Notes: generated by a model not told the origin, from the sequence alone. A stretch of 64,000 bases of DNA from Vespa crabro (GCF_910589235.1 NC_060957.1:9204662-9268661); one strand, 5' to 3'. Shown: positions 23,572 through 37,651, numbered from the stretch's first letter. Numbers and translations are program-made.

Positions 23572-25435
23572 TTGAAAGTCATAAAGTAAACTTTAAGTTC
23601 TTATAAGCCACGATGCTTCCTTAATTGGAAGCTTCTTTTTCTTTTATAACGTAAAAAAAGAAACGTATCGTTTTTATCATAATGTTAAAAAATATTCTTT
23701 GAATTGTTTTTTGGTATATGGGATCATTATAAATATAAATAAATACTATATTCGATTATATAAATATTACGTCGCAGGTTATGGGTTGAGCCTTCAAAGT
23801 TTCACTGGAGTATATATGGTTGCCTATTCGTAGGCGTTCCTATATATTTTATATTTACATTGATTTTGATATAATGAAAAATTATACGCATCGAGTACTA
23901 TATACAATTAAGATAGAAAATATTTTTTTATTTCATATATTAAAATGGATAAAAAAGAACGATCTTCCCAATTATACATATTACGTATTGTATCTGTGTG
24001 TTATATAAAATTCACATAATAAACTGTTTGCTTCACAATCGCATGATTTTATCTTAGTTCCCAACGACAATTCAATTAATAAGAAAACTATTAAAATAAT
24101 GTTAATGGATGAGTACACACATACACTATACTGATATAAATTATAATTATGAATGAATGCTAATTTTCTGTCTATGTATTCTATTGAGTAAAATATGTAT
24201 TTATGTTAAATTGTTTAAATATTAACAAATGTTCCTGCGAAGTATATAACTAATAATAATTTGTAACCCCTGATGAAAGAGGTAAAGAACAAAGAACAGA
24301 AATGATCGATTAAGTCGAATGCGGGTACATATGTTTGTTGATTTCGAAACTAACTATGAAGAAATTATTTGTAAGAAATACGTAAAAAACAAGTTTTTTA
24401 TTGACATACATAATGGAAATTGATTAATGTTTTATGTAGAATAAACTGATAAAATTTATATTAACCTACATTACGTGAAAAAAAGATCACACTTATTATG
24501 GACGATTTAACTTATTTAATTTTTTAATAGTCATTTCATCATTATACGTATTAATAAATAACAACTCAGCAAAAACGATTAGATAGTTCTATATTAATCA
24601 TCATAAATTTAAAATAGATCTAAAATATCGATTCATATGATAATTACAACTCTTAAGTTCTAAAAAAAAATTGTTATAAATGTCAATAAGATATGCATTT
24701 TGATAATACAGTAAGAGAATAAATTTCTCGTCTGACCTAAAATCTAAATTTACGAACATTGGCGAAATCTTATAAAATACCAAGTAGAATGGAGACTTTC
24801 TTTTCACTTAAGTGAGCAAATGTCATTATCGTGCGATTTTTACCGGCAAAGAATACTCCAAGTTTGTTATGAAATCATTGCAAATGGATTAAACGTAAAA
24901 GTAAAAGTAAAAAGACTCTAGAAAAAAAATATAATAAAAAATTGTTATGAATAATTATGCACCTTGATCTATATCACAATTACCATGCCAAGCCTAAGTA
25001 TTAATGAGCAGCTAGAGGGTTAGAGGCAAAGAATAAATATATACTAAAAGGCTCGTGATAGGCTTAATAAGAAAAAATTTAAAAATGGTGGTTAAAGTAA
25101 TTTCGTCATATTAAGGTGGTGGTAGTCAAGGTTTATATGTTTCATCGCCACATTCGAACTTTCAGTCTATCGCTTTCTCTGACACAGTGAGCTACACGAT
25201 CCGTCTCAGAATGAATGTATGTGAAACTATACTAATAAATATCGCGTTTATAATTAATTGATTTGCAATTATGGAAAAATAATGTCGAGACATATCGATA
25301 AATGACGTACATTGTGATATTTCTAACGAAGACATTTTGGGAAGGCACTGTTTGTGTTCTAATTTTTAAGTGATCGCTATAACATAAAGCAAACGTAATA
25401 CTGGTGAGTATTCTTTTTCGAAAGGAAAAGCACGA
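23572..25435. other. Spacer between the second GMC pseudogene and repeat R copy 3
   Basis: AT-rich, no supported gene. It aligns in pieces with 6280-8552, but has no piggyBac-like insertion at the equivalent place near 24145. Confidence 0.6.
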
Positions 25436-26640
25436 AGTAGAATCTATTATACTATATTACATCGGTCACCACTCACGTTCACTTAAAGAAATTACGCAAT
25501 ACTTTGGTGTTCTGAAATTGCATTAGATGCTGTTTAGCAGCTCTACGAAATCGCAAATTAGATACTATGAAATATACTACTTGACAAGGGAACATCCCAA
25601 ATCGGGACATTCAAACCTTTGTCGATATTTAAACATATTAGCTTTTAAATGTAATTTTATTTCTTTGCTGTTCCTTTTCATTCATACAGTCCGAAAATCA
25701 TCCTTAAAATTATATCCTTTTTTCATAATTCTTTTGCTTTTTTCCAAAATCGTTACAAATATATCGAATAAATTCATCCAGAAAAATTATACGTTTAAAT
25801 GCGCCTATAATGAAAAAAAAAGAAACATTTTTTAAGTAATTACAAAAAATTACAAAAACAAGTACAAAAATTGTTAAAAAATATGGAAGTTTTTTATACA
25901 AATAAAGAATGTTTTACATTTGTTACTAACGCTTGCAATATATCAAGTAATACATCAATGGGTGTTGATTTTTCTTTTTGTTTTCAAATTTCCAATTGAA
26001 TTTGCAACAAAGAATCTAGCTAATTTCATTTTGTTAGCAGATTTCACGCTAATTACATTTACTTAATGTAAAGAATAAATTTAATTATGTGTAGACATAG
26101 TCAACATATTGAAAAAATCCCCGTGAAATTTATAGAATATTTTATTGATGATATTAATAATCCTTTACCATGTAATCAATATGAAAATAATCTGCAATGT
26201 ACAAAATAATAAGATATATTTTACATTCCCATGTAATTTCACTTCCCAATATTTTCTTGCGCAAACCTTGCATATTCTTTGAGTTCCTAGAATTTGAGAA
26301 ATAGAAATACTATTTTTTACTACATTTCTAAATTTATTTTCTGATGTCAATTTCAAAAATATAAAATTTATCAAATTTTTCATAAACAATTAAATTTCTG
26401 CAGCGAGTCGGTGATGTTTAAGAATATTTATTTAAAATACGTATACCTATGTTTAAAAATAGATTCATAAAGAGGATCAAAATAATTTTTAATTCGTCCT
26501 AATAATTACTCTATTTTAGTAGATCATATTTTCAGAATTATTTTTTGATATTTATTGAAAAATATAAATGAATAATTTTGTAAAATGGTTTTCGTAATTT
26601 GTCTTGTTTTTATACGTACAAAATTTATACGTATTACAAA
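25436..26640. repeat. Upstream repeat block R, copy 3 (diverged)
   Basis: Aligns with copies 1 and 2 but with many more differences, and homology weakens beyond about 26640. It is therefore older than the copy 1/copy 2 pair. It sits upstream of gene D as the others sit upstream of A and B. Confidence 0.75.
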
Positions 26641-27825
26641 CCTACATACACCGAAATAGTTTTTGATCCCTCATAGAATATTAAAAATATTATTCATCTA
26701 TTATTTTTTACTTTCATTAAGTTTTGAGAAGTATTCCATAAAATTTCTGTATAGTTTAAATATAGTTTTAAAAATTAAATATATTTCACAACTTATACGT
26801 TGTATAAAAATTAAATATTACACAGCACTTTTATATGATCGCAAGACGTACAAAACGAAAAATAAATCTTTCATATTTATGAACAAAAAAAATAAGGAAT
26901 TTTTTTCAAAAACTATGAGCAAAAATAAATTCAGTAAAAATTGTTGATTTACTCGTTTTCATAAGAAAAGTCAAAAAAGTCAACAATTGCAAACAGACAT
27001 CTCGTTCCAAAAATATAGAAAAAATTAACTGAAAATAATCAAATGTGATATAAAATAGACGCTGTCATTACGATTAATGAACTAATATATTTAACTAAAT
27101 TCGAATGTGAATTTATACTATAAATAAATGCCAAATAAATCCGATAAGTTTAGCATCAAAATTTGGTGTTAAATATCAAAATTAAATATTACAGATTTTA
27201 TAACTGTTTAAGAAAAATGAAAGTCAATAAATCATTTAAATTTTATTTATATAATTAAATAAACCACGATGATGTACTATACGTTGTCATAATCAAGTAA
27301 CTACACTAATTAAATAATTATCAGTCATCACTAAAGTATCACGATATCCATATTTATTTACACATGATACGAAATATAATACATAAAAAATAAAAAAAAA
27401 TTCTTAAAATCCGAAAAAAAACAGAATTACGAAAAAAGGATGTTTCGGACAAAGTTAAATTTAAAATACGTAACAAGTAAAAATAACATTTCACTTAGAA
27501 AAAAATAATCTAAGCTAAAATATATATAATTTGTTGAATTTCAGTATTCCAGATCTTATCCCAATAACTTGTTTCAAATGAGTTACAATATTCTCCTAGA
27601 ATATCGTTACGAGAGTATCGTTATTAAGAAGAAAAGGAAATCAATGAAAATGTCCTCACTGAATGTAATGACGAAATATTTTTCGAATACTTAAGAAATA
27701 TATGCTTTTGAAAAAATAATTACAGTTAATTAAGAATAAAAGTAACTTCAACAAAAATCGAATATGACAGTACAATGATTTACGTAACAATCTTGTTTAA
27801 TTACTCAAGCTTGATCATCCGAACT
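26641..27825. other. 5' flank of gene D
   Basis: AT-rich, no supported gene. Fragments align with the flank of B (11050-11270), and the last 200 bp with the flanks of C and E. It is not similar to the DNA immediately upstream of B, although B and D are near-twins from the start codon on. Confidence 0.5.
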
Positions 27826-27833
27826 CATAAACG
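27826..27833 (+). promoter_or_regulatory. Altered TATA position of gene D
   Basis: CATAAACG stands where genes C and E have TATAAAAG, in otherwise conserved sequence (GAACTCATAAACG against GAACTTATAAAAG). The first and seventh bases are changed, which would weaken or remove a TATA box. Whether D uses another start site cannot be judged here. Confidence 0.45.
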
Positions 27834-27968
27834 AAAAAGAGAAGTAACTAATAAAAGTTACATATGGTTTCACCGAACGTCCTTGACTGATCGGTGTTAC
27901 AGTATATGTACAGTTTCGCTTTGATCGAAGAGGAAAATAAAGGCCTAGCTAATTAAAAGTCAAGATCA

Positions 27969-30523
27969 ATGATGACGAACATTATGACAACTGCAGCAGC
28001 AGCGATACAAACGAATATGTTTGCGCTCGGTATTGGAAAACTGAGTATAATACCGATTCTAATATCTGCCTTAACTTACTTCAATTATTATCTAATGGAT
28101 CCCGAAAATCAACCACGAGTCACAAAAAATCTATTAAAGGAATACGATTTCGTAGTGGTCGGTGGCGGTTCAGCTGGTAGCGTTGTTGTTAACAGATTAA
28201 CAGAGAATCCAGAATGGAGTGTACTTCTTTTAGAAGCGGGTGGTCACGAAACCGAGATTACGGACGTACCGATTTTGTCTCTATATTTACACAAAAGCAA
28301 ATTGGATTGGAAGTATAGAGCTCAACCACAAGATAGTGCTTGCCAAGCGATGAATGATCAACGTAGTTGTTGGACCCGAGGGAAGGTAACTCCTTTGATT
28401 TAGCCGCGATGCAAGATAGTTAAAGAAATGGACAACAATAACAATTATTTCATAATGAAGACTACTAGAATGTCAGACTATAGAGTTATAATGTAAAGAA
28501 GGTCAAGTATACGTAAGATATAATCGAGTCGGAGAGAAAGTAATCCGACGCGGTAAATATTAGAAACTCGTTCGTGGATACGGTCATTTACAAATAAAAA
28601 CAAACAGATGGTTGCTAATATAACGTAACAGCTGTAAGAAATTAAAAAAAAAACAACAAATAGTTGAAGATACTTGAATAAATACATGAGTATTTCTCTA
28701 ACCCATATTTAATTAAATTATCTATTAATTCATTTATTCATTGATCAAACGGAATGTCTATGTTAGGCCAAACCTACGAAAATAAAATGCAATAATATAT
28801 ATTATATAAATTAATACAATCACAGATCATTACAATCTTTCAGGTTACTCTTGAAAAAAACTACTTAAGATTATTATATTATCTTATTGGATTGATTCTA
28901 GGTATTAGGAGGTTCAAGCGTACTTAATACCATGTTGTATATTCGTGGGAATCGTCGTGACTTTGATCAATGGGAAAGCTTTGGTAACCCTGGTTGGGGA
29001 TATGACGATGTACTCCCATACTTTAAAAAATCACAGGATCAAAGAAACCCATATTTAGCGCGGAACACCAAATACCACAGCACAGGTAAGCTACGATTTT
29101 GATTGTTCATAAAATTAAGAAAATTGAGATGATTAATATTTTGAAACAACAAGACATTACAAGTGATATTGAGTCATCCATTCATTCTCATGCAAAAATG
29201 GATATTTCAGGTGGGTATTTAACTATTCAAGACTGTCCCTATAATACGCCTCTGGGTCCTGCCTATCTTCAAGCTGCAGAAGAAATGGGTTATAACATCG
29301 TGGATGTAAATGGCCAACAACAAACGGGCTTCGCATTCTTTCAATATACAATGCGCAGGGGCGCTAGGTGTAGTGCAGCCAAGGCATTTGTACGTCCCAT
29401 CAAATTTCGAAAGAATTTTCACCTATCGTTATGGAGCCATGTTACGCGTGTTCTCATAGATCCAAGTACCAAAAGAGCATATGGTGTAGAATTTATTAGG
29501 AATGGTCGTGTTGAGACCGTATTTGCGAAGAAAGAAGTTATACTTTCGGCAGGTGCTATAAACACCCCTCAATTATTGATGCTGTCTGGAATCGGTGCTA
29601 AGAATCACCTCGAAGATCTCGATATTCCAGTGATTCAAGATTCACCTGGCGTTGGACAGAATCTTCAAGATCATATAGCCGTTGGTGGTCTAATCTTCCT
29701 CATCGAACATAAGATCAGCTTGGTATTCACTCGTTTGGTGAACATAAATACAGCATTGAGATATGCAATTACTGAGAACGGTCCACTAACTTCGAGTGTT
29801 GGTCTCGAAGTAGTAGGCTTTCTACCCACTAAATATGCCAACCAAACCGATGATTGGCCAGATATAGAATTTATGATTACTTCTACCTCAATTAATATCG
29901 GTGGAAAACAAACAATAATCGCCCATGGCATATCCACCGAATTTTACAATGAAGTCTATGGAGAAATCATTAATCAAGATAGTTTCAACATTTTACCAAT
30001 GTTGCTCAGACCTAAATCTCGTGGATATGTGAAATTAAAGTCGAAAAATCCGCTCGATTATCCATTAATGTATCACAATTATTTGACGAATCCTGATGAT
30101 GTTAATGTTTTACGTGAAGGAGTCAAAGCAGCAATTGCATTTGCTGAGACGAGTAGCCTGAAAAGATTAGGAACAAGATTTCACAGTAAGCCATTGCCAA
30201 ATTGTAAACATCTTCCAATGTTCACGGATGAATATTGGGAATGTGCAATTCGTCAATACACAATGACAATTTATCACATGAGCTGTACTGCGAAAATGGG
30301 TCCACGATCCGATCCAATGGCGGTCGTAGATCCCTCTTTAAAAGTATATGGAGTAGAAGGACTTCGAGTGATCGATGCTTCGATCATGCCTACGATCACT
30401 AGTGGAAATATCAATGCACCTGTGATAATGATTGGTGAAAAGGGTTCGGATCTCATAAAGAAGGATTGGATGTCTAGACGAAAGAGAACTAATGAGACTA
30501 TCTCAGGTTCTTTCAATCAATAA
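27969..30523 (+). CDS. GMC oxidoreductase D (glucose dehydrogenase-like)
   Basis: Predicted FAD-dependent GMC oxidoreductase of 637 residues. Exons are 27969-28385, 28902-29085 and 29211-30523; introns are 516 bp and 125 bp. The FAD motif is G65-G-G67-S-A-G70 and the catalytic pair is His556 and Asn600. Exon 1, exon 2 and both introns are nearly identical to gene B. Exon 3 is not: residues around 364-458 differ strongly, and the segment from EIINQDSF to LLRPKSRGY matches genes C and E instead of B. Residues GRVETVFAKK are shared with E. The gene thus looks like a B-type copy partly overwritten by a C/E-type sequence. The tail is the same 15-residue extension as B. Confidence 0.93.
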
Positions 30524-32983
30524 TAGATATTTTGGATAGTTCATCGAATGAAAGTAAATTAAATATTTTTATTATTACGTCATATAAAATAATTACGAGA
30601 ATAGATAGAAAGCTTTAATATGTTGCTTTATAAGGCTTATGATTACTATTTGTTTTTTTGTTGTAAGAATGATGTTCTATACAGATAATATGTGCTTAAT
30701 CAAAATCTATTTATATCATTTAACTATCCTAACCAAATTAACTGTAAATTGTTAGAGATGATTTATATTTTTAAAAACTCTATAATCGAATTTGTTTGCA
30801 TGTTATCCATTTGGAGTTAACATTTATTACATCTTGGGATTTTACAACGAAGAATTGTAGTTGGCCCTCTTACTTCTTTTCCTTTTTTCTTGTTTTGTAA
30901 TTTTTTACCTATAGAATGTAAGATAGGATGTTCTCCCTTTTACATCCTTATCATTCTTAACATAAACATGAAGAAATTTCTTTTTTATAATCTTAGTGAC
31001 TATACATTATATAATAGCCAATCTCTTCTTATATAAATGCCAAGCATGTATTATTTTTAAATTCAACTATAGACGCCAATATCAATAATATCATCTTTTT
31101 GAATGAATTTTTATCCGGTACAATGCAATTAATCAGTCGACTAAGTTTACCTCATCCGTGAATTTATTCTATAACGCTACTATATTTGGGCTTTCAAGAT
31201 CAATACTTTCCTAAGTCTTTTTGTTCCATCTCTTCAATGTACTTGTTAGCTGTGCTCCATAATATGTATTTATTACAGTCACACCATCTATATTTATACA
31301 GTATACTTCTTAACTGTTTTTCTTTTTCGCTACTTCATCAGAATGAATAATTTTTCAATTTATTTGACCGTACAGTTGCAATGTTTTGAATTTCGATTTT
31401 GTTAAGTTCTACTACTAAATCAAAACTTTTTAATAACAATTGTCTATATAAATTTTGTGAAATAATATTCTTAATACAATTTTGGAGAGAATTAACGCTC
31501 CCATTAATTTTTTTTTTCTATCTGCGCAAAACCTACCATTCCTACGAACATAGAATTTTTAAAGATATCGCAGTATGACAATATTACCAATTACCACAAA
31601 TCCTTCACATAATAGAATATTTATTATCAATCTCTGTATAATTATACGATTGAACAATTTAATCAAATTTTAATAAAACTTCGTATACACTAGAGGGTTG
31701 ATGTCAGTAAGCGTAAGTAAGTGTTAGTGATTAGAATAAAAATCTTTTTGAGATTTTACTTCATTATTTACAAAATAAACGTAACACCTACAAATTATTG
31801 GATTATCTATGTAGGAATAACGTGGCAGCATACTACTCTGTCAAACAATTAATAAGTGCAGCAGGTATCAACGAGTTTTTCGCACTAGAACTTATTTACA
31901 CGTTATTAGAGAGAGCAGTAAGAAAAATTCTTACAAAATGTTATTTAAGAAAATTAAATATTATTTTTGTTTTCAATGTATTAAACTAAAAGAAACAAGG
32001 TAAATTTTCTACAAGTGTCAACAACGTGTCATAAATACTGCAGGAAATTTTTTTATATAATAAATTTTTTTAAACATATTAGTTTTCGTAACCATATGGC
32101 AATACTATCATATGTCAAGAATTTCTGTTAAAGTTAATTTTATATTATAGCCATTCATACATTTTTGAAAAATCTTTCTCTTGAATAATAATATGAAAAA
32201 AAATAACTCATAATAATAAAAATCCAAATAAACTTATTTATTAATGATTATATGATTATATATATTTATATTTATGATGTTAACTAATTTCAAGTTAACT
32301 AATTTGTTATTTTATTATTAAGAGTAAGAAGAAATTATTGCGGTAATTTCACAGCAATTCACATCAATTCGTTATTGCAAACTCATACCCTTGTAATATA
32401 CAACATCATTATTATTTCAACCAAAATACAAACTTTTTCAACAATTTTGAAATATTCATTGTAAAAGCGCTTAACATCAAGGACGCGGCAACATAATATT
32501 CGATAAGATAAACAGTGTTATCTTTCATGGATAACCAGACTTCTTGGAATTACATTGTCTTCTCCAATTAAAACTTACTGATAAAATCTACACCTGAAAT
32601 ATGTTCTTACTTTACTTGTTTTCTTTCAACGCGATAATATGGATAAGGTTAATATCAATTGCGGAACATAGCAAAATTCACAAATGAAATTATTTTACCC
32701 CCTTTCTTTGATCTTTATAATCGTTCCCAAAACGTTAATATACGAAACAAAACGAAGAGATATATTATAACTCTTTGAGCACGTACAATGAAATACTGGA
32801 TGAGAAATATTAAACCTATACCGACACGTGAAAGAGATTTGGCACGATTTCTTTTTTTTCAGACTGATTAAAATTCGGCATATTTTTGGAAAAACAAAAA
32901 TACATTTCGGTCTCCACGTACGGTATAATAATCAAATTTAAATATTTTCTCATGTAAATCCAAACAAAAACATGTTGAATGGC

Positions 32984-33100
32984 TCAGACCTACTACACTT
33001 TCCCATAATTGTTAATGGAAATACTAATGCACCAGTTATCATGATTGGCGAAAAGGCAAATGATATTATTAAAGAAATATTAACAAAAAAAAATGTATGA
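32984..33100 (+). pseudogene. F-type GMC ghost gene, second copy
   Basis: Same remnant as 16701-16817, carried by the segmental duplication: the last codons of an F-type gene, including the catalytic Asn, preceded and followed by F-type flanking DNA but with the body of the gene missing. Confidence 0.85.
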
Positions 33101-34112
33101 ATAGTTTTAACTCTCTTGCAAAAATTATTATTTATAATGTACATTAATTGAATTATACATAATCTAATATATAACATTAATATGTATTATTACGATACAC
33201 TCAGGGTTGCATCAGGGTTGGAATTTGAATGTATTAAACTTGATACGTTTGTCTTGTTTTTCATTGAAATAAATCGAATGATATTCTTAGATATGATCCT
33301 ATTCATAAATGAAGAATGAAGCATAATAATAAGTCTTACTAAGAGTACAACTGGTAACTAGCGTCTTAGAAACATTTAAGATAACGTATGAATTATACAG
33401 GCTCACTTAAGGATAAAATCAGCAAAACTGATGGCAATGTAATTTTTCATTCAATTTTTTCATCGCATTACACTGTTACATATATTTGTTTGGAGTTTAC
33501 TGTTGAAATAGCTATTTCTTAAAAAGGCAGCAAATAAGAAACAGCACATACAATTATACCATTCCAGAGTATCTAGACATACCTACGACCAATAAAATTA
33601 TTCTTTACCATATTCCATTCCTTTTTTTCATTGTTTTTGATTATTCCAATCGTTTTATCGAATAGTCAGATAAAAGGAAAAACTTTTTACCAGTGTAGCT
33701 AGTAGCATCATTAACGAAATATTATTTCCGAAACTCGTAATACGTAACGCTAGTCACAAATATATTATATATTGTAGCAAATATTGTTATATAACATTTC
33801 GACTAAAATTAATAAATTGGTCAATCTCACATTGATATTGATAAAAATTAGACCGCTGTGATTAATTTCGATTCAATTATGGTTTATAATAAATTTAACA
33901 AAATCTTGGGTAAAACGTGCGAAAATAATGAAAGCAGAAACGTATCAAATTCTCGTATGACTAATCGTTTGCTAAACCTTAAAAAAAGAACTAAACAAAT
34001 TTTTACGAAGAAAGGAAACGTGTAATACGACGTGAAAACGTAAACATGAAAAAACCTACAATCATATCCCCATTTCTATTGATACTCAATAAATGTGCAC
34101 TGAATATTCGGG

Positions 34113-34158
34113 AATGATGATAAGTAAGAAGAATTCGGATATCATAAAAAAAGAGTTG
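34113..34158 (+). pseudogene. Short relic of a GMC C-terminus, second copy
   Basis: Duplicate of 17830-17875, reading the same SDIIKKEL-like end. Its existence is explained by the segmental duplication. Confidence 0.5.
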
Positions 34159-35478
34159 TGTATATAAACGAAAAAGAAACGGTCATATATTCAAAAACTA
34201 TCATAAGTCTATGGAACTGGCCATCAAGATTTTTAATCTATTGCATAACGTGTCAAAGTAATCATCGAAATATGCATGATTAAATCCAAATCTCAGACAT
34301 TTTAAATTATCATTGTAATGTTTCTATTTGTGTAAGCGCTGGGTAAATTTAATTAGTTGTATTTGAATGAGATCAGTCGATCAACAGTTGAACGAGAATA
34401 TGATATGCTATTGGCGAACTAAGCTTATTTGAGAAAGGAAGAGACATAACTGGAATATTGAGAGTGGAAATGAAATGGAGATATAACTTAAGTGAGATAA
34501 GCAATGCATTTAAAATTTCCAAAACCATATGCGTGAGTGAGGTGTGGAGATAAAAAACGACAGAAAAGACGGGAAAAAAGCAAGATAAAGATTAGTCATT
34601 AGTAGACCAAGAAAAGAGTACAAAAGGCAGAAAGCGATCTTAAGTAAACTGACCCCAGTGTACAGAGTAAAGTGCAAAGAGTTATACACCATTATAAAAT
34701 TTTAATTAGTAAAATCCCTATTAACCATAAAAGCGATTTGAATTTCACTAGACTGCATCTTAAAGACAGGATTATAAAAAATACCTTACAATAATGTTCT
34801 ACATCGCCATTATTTAAGATATCTAATTATAGAAGAGTCGTCCAGCAACCTGAAAGGTGTCTCGGTGTGATCATTACGAATTCGAAAAGTCAGTTTGGCA
34901 GCAAAATTTAGCACTAATTATTTTATATGATCTAGTAGGTGAGTAAACTCACAGCTTGCGTAATACAAGTTGCTTATGCTGAACTCTTTAATGTCACGGA
35001 CGGATGGAGTTATTATCCTAGTCAGTATAACACATATCTTCCTGAATGAGATAACGGTACGACTTGATACGCTTTTATTATCAATTATTTCTTCATTCTT
35101 GCAATTCTATCCAGTTAGAAAAAAGTACATGTGCTCTTCGCATCACATTGATTTCTTAATCTCGAGGATAATCTTGTTCAGTAATGATACTTCATCCGTG
35201 AGCTAGGAAAGTCCTGAGAGAATCCATGTCCTTTACTTGTTATTGGACTTGTTATCAACAGTTGTATGAATCATTATAATTATTATCAGGTTACTTCTTT
35301 AGTTGATTGAAATACGATCAGAAATGATTTGAAGTAACGATCATAATTACAAGATGTAATCACTACTTATAGCCTAAAAGATAGTTTAGAACAATAAGGA
35401 GTCTCGCGTAAGATACTGAAAGAACAAATTAATATAAACAAATCCCACAGCTCCGCAAAAAATCAATTATAACTTAAA

Positions 35479-37019
35479 AAATATAGATATAAATAGATAG
35501 ATGAATGGAATGCCGTTATAGGTTATTTGATGGGTTTTGATGTTACTTAATGTTATCTTGATATGACTTGATTGGCGTCATCTGTCGATAAAACTTATCG
35601 ATTGAGAGTGTATTAATCAACTTCTTTCTTCTCTGTAATTATGTAATTCTAACTAATTAATAAATTTTAAAATTTTGTATTTAGTGAAAACCTATATCCG
35701 ATATTTACGTTCGGTAGAATTATAGGTTTTTTTTCTTTGTAAGCTACTGTGGGAACCAAAAGAAAAAAAAATAAATTTTTAACGAAAGTAAATAACGTAT
35801 CATAAACGCTATTTTTTTCAAAGCAAATTCTCTTACACAAATTAGCTATCGAAATATCGATGTCAAAAACTATTAATGAAACCAGTTTAATATCATAGCA
35901 TTTACATATCCTTTTACATATCCTTGACCGACTTTTATCTTGAATAATAAAACGAAAAAAATTCATAATGTTTTTTATATAAAATAATTAATATTAATTA
36001 AAATAAAAATAAATTTATAATAAGAAAAATCAAAATTAATTTATTTACTAATAATTATTTAACTTTATATATTTATATTTGTAATGTTAACTAATTTGAA
36101 GTTAACTAATTTGTTACTTTATTATGAAGTTTAAAAAGAAATTATTGTAGTAATTTCAAAGCAATTTACATGAAATCATTATTGCAAAGGTATCTTCTTA
36201 TAATACATAACAGCGTTATTATTTGAACCAAAATATTATTCTTATTATTAATGTGTCTTAATTTCGCTTGATGAAGCAATTAAGATCAAGGATGTGGCAA
36301 CTTAATATTCGATAAAAACTAGCGTTATGTCCCATGGATAACCAGATTTCTTCAACCTAAAATCTTGTCCAAAACCTACCGATAGAATCTACAGGTAAAA
36401 TAGATTCTCACTTCATTGCATGAATAAGGCTAATATTAATTCCGTAGAACATAACGTAATGCACGTAAATCAAATTATCTTATCTCTTTTTGTTGTTTTT
36501 TATAATGGTTTTCAAAACGTTACTATACGAAACAGACGAAGATATATATTACAACTCATGAGCACGAAGGATAGACAATGACATTTTTTAAGACAACTAT
36601 ATAAACACACTAGAAACAACACAAAACACAGACTTGAATACTATCCAGCATTTCTGGTACTATTTAAACAGAAATGTGACCCCAAATAACATAAAAAAAG
36701 AATAACTTTTATTAATGTATTTAAAAAATTAATCATTAGTATATAAATAATAAATTGTCTACGAGCTATTATAATCGCAAATAATTATCATACAAAATAT
36801 TGATATATATTTTAATATATCAATATTTCGAAGTAGAACAAGTAGAATGTGTAAACTTATTTTTCGACAATAACATTCTTGTCATATTGAATACTTTGTT
36901 TTTCTTTTCTTTATTTATAAAAAATTATACTATTTATAGTATAAATAGTATATTCATTTGCTCATTCTATTACCCCACTAAACATAATTGACTCATTCAT
37001 TCGTCTTATACCGCTCATT
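35479..37019. other. Insertion upstream of gene E holding a third F-type flank
   Basis: This 1.5 kb segment is absent at the equivalent place before gene C (after 19191). From about 35640 to 36660 it aligns with the upstream part of the F ghosts (15.64-16.6 kb) but is clearly more diverged: shared motifs include ATGGATAACCAGA and AACATAATATTCG/AACTTAATATTCG. I find no F-type coding remnant in it. The first 160 bp is unrelated to anything else I recognise in the window. Confidence 0.65.
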
Positions 37020-37651
37020 TCTTTATATTTGTATATAATATTGGTCCTCAGCTTACTTATCGACAAAACTATAAGTTACATGAAACTGAGAATTCCAGAG
37101 AATGGATCATCTTTTAGAGATGTAATTAAGTCATTACGTTTGATTCACATACACAAAAGTAAAATGATACACACATAAACTTGAATCCTTCCCCTCACAA
37201 TCGGTTTAATCGAAATTCATTTCGATGATGATTATCTTTCATCACTAAAATATCACTATTCTGCGTTGATACAAAAGTTGATACATTGAAGAAATACTAA
37301 ACGATATTTAAAATCCAGTAGATTTTGTATTCCATCAATAAAATCTTACACATACCAAAAAAAATAACATTATACTTCGAAGAAAATACCACAGACATCC
37401 ACAAAGCTTTATAATTCTTTGAATTTCAATGTTTCAGATTTCATTTCGACTAAGTGTTGCAAGTGCATTCCGATGTCCAACAAGAGATATCATTATTATA
37501 TAGAAAAAGAAATAAATAAAAATATTGTCATTGGACGTAACTACGAAATGCTAATGCGAATATTTGAGAAATACATGAATTGAAAAAATAATTAGATATA
37601 TATAGATAAATGATAATCTTGTTCGATTACTTAAGCTTGATCTTTCGAACT

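Larger units (their letters stand above)
27969..35478. repeat. Segmental duplication, copy 2 (carries gene D)
   Basis: Second copy of the block at 11683-19191. The left end coincides with the start codon of the GMC gene. The right end is at about 35478, where copy 1 continues into the flank of gene C but copy 2 enters a 1.5 kb insertion. The spacers 30524-32983 and 33101-35478 contain no intact gene, only the ghost and relic listed separately. Confidence 0.93.

Noticed and set aside
11683..35478. The 7.5 kb B/D duplication as a haplotype assembly artefact
   Set aside because: Different 5' flanks, the exon 3 differences and distinct neighbours C and E argue for real tandem copies, although long-read confirmation would settle it.
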